From the NCBI GenBank assembly GCA_015179045.1, contig WHUZ01000056.1:368711-432710 (forward strand): a DNA stretch of 64,000 bases, written 5' to 3'. Position 1 is the stretch's first letter; each line of letters starts with the position of its first letter. The notes beneath the pieces are model-generated. The model ran no database searches. It worked only from the letters and a program-made list of their open reading frames with translations, and was not told the origin of the DNA. Shown here piece by piece: positions 33,981 through 46,635 of the stretch. Source of the stretch: Kalaharituber pfeilii (taxonomy: Eukaryota > Ascomycota > Pezizomycetes > Pezizales > Pezizaceae). A program made the position numbers and the translations under genes.

Positions 33981-36900
33981 CTATCTCCCAACCCAGCCCC
34001 CCGCCGCCTTCGAATTCCGGTCAATAGCTTGGCAATCCCATTCATACTAACACATTCAAGTCAGTACACAATCGTTAGAAGATGATACGCCCAAAAGTAA
34101 GTGTAACTCACTACCCTCCCGGCATCATCTCCTGTATAAACAGCGCTCACCATCGGTAATATCGCAGTGATCGACGGTTGCACCACGTTCATATCGCTCT
34201 GATACTGGTTGAGGTGCTGGAGCGTCTTGAGCAGCGTTAGGCAGAACTTGGTCGAGGACGATGATAGGTTCGAGATGGATTTTTGCCAAATCTGTAAAGA
34301 TGTTTTTTTCCCAATGGTAAGCAAGAAGGAAAACAAGGTGGGGGAGAAATCCATTAGAAAGAGCAAGAATATGAGGGGAAACCGTGAAAAAAGCCAACGT
34401 ACCTTCACCACCCCCCTTTTATGCCCTGTCAACACCAGCTCCTTCTCCAACCATTCATTCCCTTGCCCCTCATAAAATGCACAGCTAACTATCATATCCT
34501 CCCCTCCATCACAAACATTCTGTGTCAACACAATTTCCCCATTCAGTGTATACAACTGGACTTCCTGTCCACAACACACCATAATATCCCCCGATATATC
34601 ATTCACCGCCAAACACTGCGCCGGCCCCTTCACCCCCTTCAACCTTCTCACGAACCTCAGTCTATTCAAATCCCATACAAGGACATGCTCGTTCGATGCA
34701 GAAACAAGCGTAGTGAAGCTCCGCGAAACTCCCATGACATTAATGCAGGTAGTGTGGCCAAAAAGATTCATTTTTGGCTGTATGTCGACAGTCTTGGAGG
34801 TCACAGTGAGTTGCCACACGACTATGGTGCCGTCGACGCCGGCCGTGATGAGGGTTTTGGGGTCGAAGAAAACGGTAGTGGAGATTTGGCCTTGGTGGAG
34901 GTGTTCGAAATGACCACATTGCTAGAGTTTTTTTTGGTATCAGTATATGCAGACATATAATCAATGCACTTGAGGGATTGTTGGTATTTTACCTTCTTGC
35001 TCTCAGCATGGTAAAACCGAAGACTGGAGTCTGTGTAGCCCCACTCCATGTATTTATCATGCTTTGGAGGAACTGTCAAACGGAACCCAATAGAGGCAAT
35101 AATCCGTTCAGTCTTCTGGGAGTACACAAGAGATTGTACCCGTTCCCCATTTTCTAGAGCCAAAAATCGTTAGCGACCTAAAGCATTACCAGAAACAACA
35201 GAAACAAGACCTCCCATACCCAGCACAGGGAACGGCAACCTAATCAAACTCTCCACTGACACATCCAATCTCGGATACTTCGGACCCAGGTCCTCCCTCT
35301 TTGGATGCGGCCTCGTAAACACCTGATGCGGCGTCTGTCCAAAATTGTGTATAATCCCAATACTTGCTATCCGTTCTACTGGATCCAATATCGCATCTAG
35401 ATCAATCGCTCCGTGGTACGACAGATGGTGAAACACATTCGTTGCCTCAACGGCTGCCTCACCACGTTGCTTGTAGCCGAATATCAAGTCGATCCATTCG
35501 TGTAGATGTTGGCTGACGTAGGGGCTCTCTAGAGCTTCTCGGTGCTTCTGGATGAATATTTTAGGGTCGCCTTTCGCCCATGGTGGCAGAATCACCGAGT
35601 CAATAACTTCTTCAGTGCCTTGCTTGACTCCAAAATTGTAGGAATTGGAGTTGATTAAGAACTCTGGAAGGTAGAAGAACTCCGGAACCAGCTCCCGGAC
35701 GTCAGTCATGTTATCCCGCGACGCAGAGTTCCATGCTTTCTCAATTGAGTAGAAAAGCCTGTCTGCGTGATCAAACTGGCCTCCCTGAAGTAAGAGATAC
35801 GACTCCACAAAGGGCTGAAGCCGGATGAGATACGAGCAGACAATCATGGCGGAGGAATAATGAGTACCATAATGGAATGGCACGATATTGGCGTCACCGA
35901 GCTCTTCAAACGAACGATACCTTTCCCTAAAGTCACGTTGTCGTTCAGGCGTTTGGCAACCCATTGGCTTGGAGAAATCCCTGAATGTTTTCGGATTGTT
36001 GAGGTCAAGATCCTCACTGGTATAATCAGCGAGCACCCATGGGAACACAGGGTACTGGGTTAGATCGTTGAATGTCCGACCAGCCATCGTATTTACAAGC
36101 ATCAAGTAATGGAAATTAGATATTTCCCCTTTCAGCCATTTCTTTGTCGCTGGATTTGGCACCCCAGCTGGATTGAACACATTCGCAATCTTTAGACCGA
36201 AGCCAGCAGGAGAATCTTGAGTCTTCAAAGATTCTACTCGCCACGCATCCTCCATATGAGGTGAAACTGGGTTAGCACTGGCATTTGTAGCTTTGGCTGT
36301 GAGCCTTGAATGTATCAGATTCCGATCCTTTACGGACATTGTTGTTAACAGATAACTTCGACCATCAGTAAAGAAAAGCTCCAAGGCCACATCGCGGAAC
36401 AGGAAACGACGTTTACTGATGCTCGTGAGGTCCTCATAGAGCCAATGGCGCGTTTCATGATCACTTTCGGTAACCATTTTCCTCTGTTCTGATTCCCGCC
36501 CGGCAATAAGCTGGAGATATTGATCTCGCTCATCTTTCGGTGCTTGCCAGACGTTGACAATCTCTCCGTCTGATCTTTGAAAGAAATTGTCTATCAAGTA
36601 TAGGCAATTCTTTCCAAGAATTAGAAGACCCTCGCATGGACTGAGTCCAACAAGCCTAGAAACGTTGTACACGTCCTCAACCATATCGCCGTGCTGAATG
36701 CTTCGCATAACCTTCCTGTTCTTGTCTTCATATCCTTCTTCGTCATCTCCTCGAGGGTCCTCCACCATCTCGTAATCATCATCAAAGCCATCATCCCCAC
36801 CATCCCTTCCAGCTCCTCCTTGAATGTGTTCAGGTGATTCTGAATCGGCCTCTCTGCTTGTAATGATGCTTATCTCATCATCACCAACAGACAGTGCATG

Positions 36901-39900
36901 AGGTTTGCTGGAAGTGCCACCTCCAGTTGCATTAACCCCATCCATGAGCCGACGCTTAGGTTGATAATTGTGCAGGTGAGAGGTTGAATCCGGAAGCATC
37001 CTTTTCCGCATACGATTCCGCCCCTCTGTGAGGTCAAGCCTCCATTTAAATTCTTCGCCTGTGTCAAGAAGACCACAAGGGCGTGTAAGATCTGCTTCAA
37101 GCTTGGACCATAGTGACACAACGAAGTTTAGGTTGTCCTGCTGATCCTGATTCGCTCGCTGATGTTTTAAATGCTCAGCGGCATAAATATTGGCAACCCA
37201 GTGGTAAGATGATAAGTCGTGTTTGTGATAGATATCTTCGCTGTTTGCATCCTCTCCGATCCATTGCTTTAGTTTCTCTCTTCGCTTCATGATGCGAGCT
37301 TTCCCACTTTCTTCGCACTTCCTATTTTGCTCTGCTACGAAGGTTTCCCACGACTTACTAAGGGCGCCATAGAATAATTCATCTAATTCCTTTCGATGAT
37401 CATCTGTCCAGTCTAGGAAAGTCTCATTATCCTAGAATCAGTCAGTTCTGGAAGCTTATGGGAAGCACAATTCTTCAACTTACCAATTCCATTAATTTTT
37501 GAAAACCGGAGGAGACTAGCTGGTGGTCAACACTTTTGGCTTGGTTCAGAATAACAGAGGTTTCTGCGGGTTTCTGAACCAACAATATCCGCATTATCTT
37601 TCGTCCCATTAGCAAAAACCTGACAAAACAAGTTGAGGGTAACACGTACATCAGCAGCTGCCAGTCTTATGTTATGACGGTGATCAATCAACCGAGAATA
37701 TAACAGGTAGCAAATAAGCCTAGTAAACTCCCCTTCATTGTTATCCGGAGAGAGAATGATAGTTTGCCAGTACATTATCTTTTGCAGGAAACTGGTTATT
37801 TGCTTTGTGTCGGCAGCCATGTCGTCGAGCTCAGAGAACCGGAACAGAACTAAACGGCCTACGGTAGCTCGGAGAGTAGTCAAAGTTTGTGTACACAACC
37901 TCACACTCTTTTGCTTTGAGATATCAGGCCTCTGGAGGTATTCGAGTATCATTCCTACAAAGTCCAAGAGTGGTTCCGCACCACTTAAGAACCATCCTAT
38001 AATATACTTAGTTCTCGTTCTCAATGAATATATTTTCAGCTTACAGACCTTCATATACAGAATCCGTCATATGAATCATATACCGACCAATATTGGTCAA
38101 AACCCTTGGCTCCAAGAGCAGTTGCATGTTTAGGGAAATAATATTACTCAGATGGGATAGGGTATTTCTAAGCAAATAAGATTCGAAATAAATTTGATGC
38201 TCCTGGAACCCGGGTGGTATCTAGGTCGATTTCAATATTTCAAACTCTAGAAAGATTATCTTCGACAGGAATGCAAGAATTACCTTCGTGAACAAGTTGA
38301 ATCCCGTAAATTCCCTTCTCTCAAGTACCAAATCAACAAATACCGCCACAACAAGCTCCAGTAAACTTTCCGCCACAGAATTTGTCACGGGAATATTGGC
38401 GATTCTGAAAGTTGGAGAATGGAGCGTCGAAGTCAGCCTGGCTGATGACGGTGAGTAGGCGGTTGGCTCGGAAGTAACAAGTACGAATGAAGATGCTCTG
38501 CGGAGGCTAGATTGTCGAGATGTGCTTGACGAGCTCAGGTGAGCCTCGTGATCTTGTATCGTAACGGTCCGTACAATGGGTGGAGCAGCAGTAGGAACCA
38601 TAGACAGCGACTTGATAACAACATCCCCGCCATCAAACGTGAGAGCCGAATCTCGAGCCTTTAACTCAGTTTCAGCGTTGACTGCGTCTGAGCTTACAAT
38701 AACAGGAAATAAAATTGCAAAGATATCTTGTAGGAAACTAGAATTGGCACAAAATTCCCGAACAGCAGGGCATTTTGTATGCATATCTTCACAGAATTGA
38801 ATAACCGTTTGGAGCATCCTCGCCAGCTCTTGAAGCCGTTGGTCTGGGGTTTGGCCTGGAACTACCAGAGTGCTTAGCGCAGATGTAGATACATCAAATG
38901 TGAGAGGCATACCATGATATAGCGGCTTTTCAGTAAGAGACAAGGACCTTGTTCGTCCTTTTGCAGGCTCAGATAAATGCTCTTCTGCTGTAACCGACAC
39001 CTGCGATTTACCATCCCCCTGCGCGTTGATGATAGTCCTGATTCCGTTTTTCAGCATCCCGGCGATCACTGGGAATACTTCTGGGTATGTCACCGTCGCC
39101 TTGCCATCTTTACGAAATGTCTCAACCAAGTGGAAGAGATCTAGAGGGCGATCAATATCAATCTTGGCAACATCTACGCCAAATAATATTGAAAATATTA
39201 CTGGCCATAGAGTTGGCACATGCCACCATCGCCTTAGCCTCTGTTTCATTATTATAAATCCTCCTGTTTTAGTAACGAACTTGTTCACGTAGCTGCTTCC
39301 ATGAATCACGAGTAATCTTGATAAAATCTTGGTTGCAAGAACAAGAACTTTGGAATCATTTTCAGCAAGAAGGTAAAGAAGCCACTAGAAAACGAATGAT
39401 CAGTTTATTTTCAGAGACAACGAACACTCATTGATAGCTGAAATCAGTACCTTATTTGTGACTGTCCTTGCGAACTTCCTTATGTTATTGGCACTTGGAT
39501 CATCTTCACATAACAATTCAGCAAACATCTTTAGCACCATAACCCCAATCTGCTGTTTTGAAAGCTCGTCGATAGCACAATCCCCACTCAGCCGTGGAGA
39601 AGTACTGCCCAGCTCAAGCGTCGTTTGACGTTTTAATTGTGCATTGCTCCTTTTAGCTTTCAATGGTCTTGTGGGACTGTGTTTATGGAGCGAATATGTG
39701 ATAAAGAGGGATAAAGACCGTAAGACATCTGCAGACATATTTGTTTTCACGAGTGCTTTCAAAGCGCCCATAAAATCTGGTAAGATTTCTGTGCTAAAAA
39801 CCTCCCCTTTCAGGGCCAGTAAAAGCTTCTTGACGATACCTACGCACTTTATTAGTGGGAAAACTTGGAATAAGAGCTGAAATGCCATACGCATTCTAAA

Positions 39901-42370
39901 TAATCGTTTTGCATTGAAATGATGATATTTGCTCCCTTGACCAAAGGTAACAAATTGTGCAAAGTATTTTCTCTGGGTTTCCAAGTCCGCCTTTCTCCAC
40001 ATGTCAAAATCAACCAACAGGATTCGATAAGCCAATGGATTTATGATGATTGATTCCCTTGATTCAAGTTAGTACTGATACGAAAGTACTAAAATAATTT
40101 GAACTCACTCAGGGTAACGACTATTATAGCCCACAAATTCCAATACCAATTTCAATAACTCCTCTCCAACAATCCCACGAGCTTCCTTGCTGCGAAGTAA
40201 GTTGGCCAATATCCCAAAACCATTATCTTTTTCCATTGCTTCACTATTTCTCCAGCTCGCCTTGATCATGGCAAATAATGTTTCTACAGCTCTGCAAACC
40301 TGCTTTGGAGATTTTGCCATCTCCACCATTTTCAACCCCACAGCGGCACATCCTCCTATCCTCCACCCTGCATCATCAAGACATTGGGGAACAACAACAA
40401 TTGGTTCCCCTGTTAAAACAGCGACGCCTTGAGGGGCACACAATGCCTCATTAATTGAAGGGACTGCTCCATTAACAACCACAGCTCCAGCTCTAACCCA
40501 GGCTTGAAGTGTAGAGGCAGACTTTCTAGACAACGATTTGGCTAACTGAGACTCATCAATATTATTACCAGTGTTGTCATCCAAAACTGATGTTGCACTT
40601 ATACTTAGTAGAATTTTAGCCTCTGGAAGAATGCCTGATGCCTTATGTCTTATTGCCGCAATAATATCCGACTTCTCCTCTCGTCCAGGGTGCATTAGTT
40701 CATTTCGCATATTCAGCGAAGCACTTGCTTCATACGTCTGGAAGCTACCTAAACAGTCTTGGAAGTTTCCAAAGTACCGTGGCCCCAATCGATAATGAAC
40801 TGCAATCAAATCGTCAGACAGGATATCGTCAAATAAATGAGCAGTTCCAAGGCTCCATTTTGAAGATACCAACCCATGCCCCACCCGAGGTGATAATTGA
40901 CTTGGAGTCCCTAAGAATAGCTGCACAGGTTGAGTCTCAGTGGGGGGAGATTGCGGATATGTGCATTTCACTTGTTCTGCAAATTCTCCATCAATATATA
41001 GAGCTGCTTTGGCCGCACTGAGCCCTCGACCTCTTCGGTGCGCCAGAGCAATGTGGTACCATTTCCCTGACTCAAAAACTACCGACTTGAAGCGAACGCT
41101 TGCTCTGGGAGCGGCAACGGAAGTTTGAAGAATGAATTTACGAGTATCCTGCTCTATATATGCTAGAACGAAGCATTTTTGAGTTGCGTCAAAAATCCCA
41201 AATATTGTTGTGTGTACTGTACTATCAAATTGGTCAATACAAATCCAGGCGGAGAATGTATACCCATTTGATGAAGTTGGAGGAAATGTTCTTCCCAGTG
41301 ACGGGAGCTCCAATGAGGAATAGCCATGGCAGAATAAATCAAACTGAATGTGGGGATGTCCTTGAGAAGATTTGACTGCATCCAAGAGGAATGTAGCCAC
41401 GGCATCGTTATCCATAGCATTGCGGTATAAGTACCTGGCGTCCTCCAAGCTACAAACCCCAACCTCTATCAGACGTTTTGCCAAATCTAGCAATACCCCC
41501 CTCTCGGATTGAGGAATATTAGTATCCCATAACCTTAGTATTATTGTACTCAAAACTCCAGTGCCATGAATTGAGACTTGGTTGTACTTGCTAGAGCTTG
41601 CAATCAGCACAAGTGCTTGTAATACAGCAACGGATACCGTCTCTGAATCGTCATCATGAGGCATAGCAATCTGGAAATCAAGAATGATTGGTATCACTTC
41701 GGGAAGTTGGACAGGATCCTTGCTGTTAACAAGACTCCGGACTCTCGCCTGAATATAGGTCAATCTGTGCTCTTTGTTCGATGGTAGTCCTCTTCTAACT
41801 TGTTGAAGAAAACCGAATAAGGCAGCATCGTCCATTGCGAAGGACAATAGAATGCCAAATAAATGGTCCCTTGCTGTTACCGGTATCCCAGTAGCAGCAA
41901 GTCCCCGCTGTAGGGCATCCCATCCAATCTTTCTCGCGAAAAATCTCTTGTTACCGATGTGCCCGAGAAGAGCTTCCGAAATGACGCCTAATAGGCTTTT
42001 TATCAGCTCAATGAAACAGCTCCTCTCCTCCTCGCTCCGTTCCTTCTCATCATAGTATCCAGCAAGGTTGTTAAGAGCATCGATCAAGTAATTGAACCCT
42101 TTTAAATTTCGGAAAGTGTCTAATAGATAGCATTAGCCCTTGAAGGCGCCATGGGGCCGAATGGTGCTCATATTCAGGAACAGTACCTTTGGCAGCGGGT
42201 GAGTCGACGAGAATCCTTCTCAGAAGCGAAAGGCATTGTAAGCGGACCAAGAGGTCTGGTTCAGTTGATGACGATTCGAGTGACTCGAGCAATGGGATAA
42301 TCTCAGCAGACAATTGAGGTTTGTACGATGCGGAAGATGACTGGCGACGCCGCCTGGGGGAAGACGCCAT
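33981..42370 (-). CDS. bph1: BEACH-WD40 protein (Bph1/LYST/LRBA/neurobeachin family)
   Basis: Giant scaffold of vesicle and vacuole traffic and cell-wall/septum functions. Twelve exons (minus): 42370-42187, 42119-40109, 40057-39451, 39384-38284, 38202-38049, 37996-37650, 37597-37484, 37431-35220, 35153-34993, 34921-34403, 34291-34112 and 34046-33981. All phases agree and give 2551 residues. The N-terminal half is helical (armadillo-like) with a concanavalin/LamG-like domain from about residue 320 (YTFSAWICIDQF, YIDGEFAEQV). PH-BEACH starts near residue 1750 (VSRLVGLSPCEGLLILGKNCLYLID). BEACH spans about 1935-2240, with GEISNFHYLMLVNTMAGRT, YPVFPWVLADY, FHYGTHYSSAMIV, VPEFFYLPEFL, VILPPWAKGDP and WIDLIFGYKQRG. 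WD40 repeats follow from about 2260 (AGVDGTIVVWQL; SASNEHVLVWDL) to the end, GDDAGRVYEWD. The last exon was found from splice signals. Confidence 0.95.
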
Positions 42371-44171
42371 TACAATCGAAAAGGTGGGAGCAGCGGAGTG
42401 TCTAAAGCATATCAAGGAGGGGTGTGGGATCGGGGGGAGGGGTGGAGTGGGGGGGGCGGGGGGGAGGGTTGGCCAGCGGGAGGCGTTTCGGCGATGCGCG
42501 GATAGTAAGGAATTGTCAGGGCAAGTACGAGGTGCAGCGGTAATTCCTGAGACGCAGCGATAATTCCTGAATTGCTTCAAGACGGCGTAAATACGGACTT
42601 CAATGCAGAAACTGGGGATGATGGGGACGATTCCAGTAGCCCACCCCACAATTCCCAAAGCATGATAAGCAGTAGTGAGAACAAGTGCGTGCTAAGAGCT
42701 TGCATTGATACACGTATTACTGGCACCGACACAGCTGCTTTCTTACGAGCGCTGGCAGCAGCAGTAGCCGGTCACGGGGTGAGCGGCTTAGCATTTATGC
42801 ACAGCTGTCGAGGTGCCGCACCATGCAAGTATGTGAGGCACAATCCGACGCTATCACGATGCCAAGTGGGGTTGGTTTCATGCGACCTTTATGCAGCGGC
42901 CAAACTAGGTTGCCTCGTGACCGACCACTCAACTTGCCATGATCTCTTACCAACTACATCATAAAGCCTCTGGCCCCAGACTTTGTGGTATCGCACACCA
43001 GAACTAAGTTGCGAGTCAGCGTGCATAGCTCAGGACCTGGTTCCGGTGTGAGCAAGCTGCAAAAGCAGCTACAGACCCTTCTCTTCCATCCCCAGACTAC
43101 ACAGATCCATACCCATGCGTGCCGTGCAGCGGCATGGGCATGGGCAAGTGGGGTTACATAGGAAGTGTTCCAGCGCCCATGCCAGGTACCAGCGCGGAGG
43201 CCAAAGCAAGTGACCTGCTCGTGCTACGCCAATTTCTTATTAGTCGCCTCATGATACAGCGAGACCATCCCCAGTAAATACATCACCCGCCCAGCGCAAG
43301 CACACGAGTCACCTCCGAAATGACGTGTTTCATGAGCACTTTGCCCAATACATGTCCCGCTTGCGATCGGGGCCACACCAGGAGAGCACCTCTGTGGGGT
43401 TGCAGGAGGCACTTCACCACTGCTGCTGCTGCTGCGCAAAGAATGCTGCTGAACGGACTCAAGTTTACATTAGCGGCCCCGGCGGTCTGAGGCTCCGTGG
43501 GTGGTGCTATCAGTACCTAAGAAGTAATACTTGAAGGCATCTTGTTGCAGGCCGGCGGCTCCGTACTAGTAGTGTTCTCGCTCCCAGCTCACAGAGCCAT
43601 AGAAATAGGCAGCCGCACGAAAACAGCACTCTGGATGCACATCTGCTGAAGTATGGAATGGAAAGTACTCTACTCGTATCTATGGCCCTCCGTAGTCTGG
43701 CTCGTGTGTACGGGGTCACGACAGCACCCCAATGCAGCTCCAACGCCCGCGCCCGTCCGCGTGAGCTCCTGTGCGCCTTCAAGGCCCCGGCTCGTGCGGT
43801 CAACCCGCGCGATTGCTAATCCGTCACCCTCCGGCTTTCACCTATCGCCCCAGTACGGCGGCCACAGGCCCCGCGTATCCTGCGGTCCGCCCCAACGCTG
43901 GGGTATGCATCAGGATGTTGGGCTTACGCCAGACCTCCGACGCCAAGCTCTGCCCTGCAAGGCATAGCGCGCTTGCCCCCCCCCCAGCCATTCATTCACA
44001 CGCTGCCTTTATCTTGAGCTTCATCCGCCATTTCCTCCTTCTCATCCCTCATCTTCTCTCTCCACGAGCAGCCTCCTTCGGACACTACAAATCATATAAT
44101 CCCCAAGTTTCTTCTTTTCTACAGCAACCCTTAACGCAGTTGTCACATAGTTTGACTTACATTTGCACAAC
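42371..44171. promoter_or_regulatory. Divergent promoter region between the BEACH gene and the subtilase gene
   Basis: About 1.8 kb without a recognisable gene. Next to the BEACH start (42415-42475), G-runs on the plus strand (C-runs on the sense strand) are dense. Next to the subtilase start (43970-44160), the plus strand is C- and CT-rich, starting with a run of C (about 43977-43986), a common fungal core-promoter/leader composition. Frames at 42572-42964, 43510-43803 and 43653-43967 have no domain and overlap on opposite strands. Confidence 0.5.
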
Positions 44172-45857
44172 ATGAGATACTCCATCCCTTTCATCGTCTC
44201 GTCTATTTCGCTTGCTGCCGCGTCCCCCATTTTCGAGAGAGCTGCACAGGATGTTGCCCCCTTGTTTTCTCCTAAGGTCGCAGAGCACGAAATCGCGGAC
44301 TCCTATATCATTGTCTTCAAGGACCACGTAAAGGAGCACGCTGCTGCCAAACATCACGACTGGGTTCAAGAGCTCCATACTGCTTCTCTTAAAAAGCGCT
44401 CTCAAATCCCCTTGTTCAAGGCCGGTTCTGAATGGCTCAACGATGCTGCGGATGGATTGAAGCACACCTACAACATCGCTGGCAGCCTTCTCGGTTACGC
44501 TGGTACCTTTGATGAGAGTGTCGTGGAGGAAATCCGCCGACATCCTGATGTATGTGTCACCTAGCGCGGTTAACACAGCCGGTTCGTTCGCGCACGTGAT
44601 TGATGCTAACACATCAAACTACAGGTTGCTTACGTCGAGAAAGACTCGAAAGTATTTGCTCTTGGACAGAATGAGCCAGTCACTGAGCACTCCGCTCCAT
44701 GGGGCCTTGCTCGTATCTCCCATCGCGAGGCGCTTGGGTTTTCAAGTTTCAATAAGTACATTCACCAGGCCAACGGTGGCGAGGGCGTTGACGTCTACGT
44801 TATTGATACTGGTACCAACTGCGAGCACGTTGACTTTGGGGCTCGCGCCAAGTGGGGCAAGACCATTCCTCGAGGAGATGTTGATGAGGACGGAAATGGA
44901 CATGGTACCCATTGCTCCGGTACCATTGCCGGCAAGAAGTACGGTGTCTCCAAGCAGGCCCAGATTATTGCCGTCAAGGTTCTCCGATCTAATGGATCTG
45001 GAACCATGTCGGATGTTGTGAAGGGTGTTGAATGGGCTGCATCGGCTCACACCAAGGCTGTCGCCAAGAATGATCCTAAATTCAAGGGCTCCGTCGCGAA
45101 CATGTCTTTGGGTGGTGGCAAGTCTCCGACATTAGATATGTCTGTCAATGCTGCTGTTCGCGTAAGTTCTCACGTCGTGAATTAATCTGTATCAATCTTA
45201 ACAAAGTGAGCAGGCTGGTCTAAACTTCGCTGTCGCTGCTGGCAATGATAACTCCGATGCCTGTGACTACTCTCCCGCCGCTGCTGTTGATGCCGTTACT
45301 GTTGGCGCCTCTACTTTGTCAGACGAAAGGGCTTACTTCTCCAATTACGGCAAGTGCGTTGACATCTTCGCACCCGGTCTCAACATTCAATCCACTTGGA
45401 TTGGCAGTCAGTATGCTGTCAAGACAATTTCTGGTACTTCCATGGCCAGCCCTCACGTTGCTGGACTCCTTGCGTACTTCCTCTCTCTTCAGCCGGCCTC
45501 CGACTCGGGGTTTGCCGTTGAGCCACTCACTCCACTCGATTTAAAGAAGAACGTGATTGCTATTGCGACGCGTGATATGCTTAGCAACATGCCAGATGAC
45601 ACTGTTAACGTAAGTTGATCGCTTCTCCACAAACCGTGACATCTTTTGCTAACGATGTACAACAGCTTATTGCATGGAACGGTGGTGGATCTGCAAACCT
45701 TTCTGAGATCTTTAAAGATATTCCATCGCAGGATGGCAAGAAGTCTTCGGAGAAGAAAAAGTCTGGTCAGAAGCTTATTGAGGAACTTGAGGACGTAATT
45801 GAGGGTGAAGTTAGGATTCTCTTTGAGAAGGCTAAGGCAGCCATCGAGGAGCTCTAA
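44172..45857 (+). CDS. prb1: Vacuolar subtilisin-like serine protease (proteinase B / Alp2 / PepC type)
   Basis: Secretory-pathway endopeptidase of family S8A that matures in the vacuole. Exons 44172-44549, 44625-45161, 45214-45609 and 45666-45857 give 500 residues, the size of its orthologues. [19 protein letters not shown] is a signal peptide. An I9 propeptide follows ([11 protein letters not shown] ... HHDWVQELH ... [12 protein letters not shown]). The mature enzyme begins near [15 protein letters not shown]. The catalytic triad is visible: Asp187 in VYVIDTG, His219 in [10 protein letters not shown] and Ser381 in [11 protein letters not shown], plus the oxyanion Asn in AAGND. The Lys/Glu-rich tail (about the last 50 residues) is typical of the cleaved C-terminal extension. 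Proteins of this family are known fungal allergens; nothing here is unusual. Confidence 0.96.
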
Positions 45858-46559
45858 ATCTCCTTCATTCTTATATGAGTTGTATCACATACAAGCCTAC
45901 ATCATTCATCTTGGGACTGCGTTAAAGATTTAATACTGTGCATGCTTGGTTTCATTGGGAACGGTATCTGGTTTTATGGGATTGGGCCCGGTCTGGCGGT
46001 GGGAGTTTGTTGATTTCTTAATTTTTGTTTGTGTCTTTTACTGGTTCCTCATGTCACCGGTGCTCCAATCGCCATGTTTCTTCCACGAGAAATTCTCCTC
46101 ATGCTTTTATTGTATTCTTAAGCTAATGCGTTTGTAACTGTCTTATGAGTTATCTGCTGGGCAGTTTATTGTCAAGATCGAATGGTTTCTGGGTTTTGTT
46201 CATTCTCGTGATCATCTACATGTGCCCTTTAAATTTCTAGTATTACCAGTGGTCGTGGTTATTGGGCTTTGAGCTTTGAATTTGGTGAATAAATCAGGGC
46301 ACCACTATCTCAACCCTTAGATGCTATGATAAAGCAAATTGAAAAATTGTGCACGAATTTTCTATACCAGCCTCAAGTAGGAGGAAGTGTACGAGCTGAG
46401 CATCTAATGAATCCCACATATGCTGACATCTTCTGCGGTCTCCTGGATATCCCAAGTCGTTGACTAAGTTTGTAAAGAAATACCTGCTTCACGTTCTCTT
46501 ACCATAGGTAGCTCCTGTCCGCCAACTCATCAAGCAGAGGAGACACTTCATTCGTTAAA

Positions 46560-46635
46560 GCAGATGCGACAAATGTTGGATTTCCAAGTTCAAACAGTCA
46601 AGTTCCGCCTACTCCACTGGAGCTGTCGCATCTGC
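46560..46635. repeat. Perfect 12-bp inverted repeat with 52-bp spacer
   Basis: GCAGATGCGACA at 46560-46571 and its exact reverse complement TGTCGCATCTGC at 46624-46635. The arms do not extend further and no target duplication is obvious. It could be a regulatory palindrome, a small decayed element end, or chance. Confidence 0.6.

Noticed and set aside
42071..42658. Longer N-terminal extension of the BEACH protein from 42658
   Set aside because: The extension reads through the C-run leader with Pro/Arg-rich sequence; ATG 42370 starts a normal basic/Ser-rich N-terminus and a GTACTG donor at 42186 keeps phase with exon 2.
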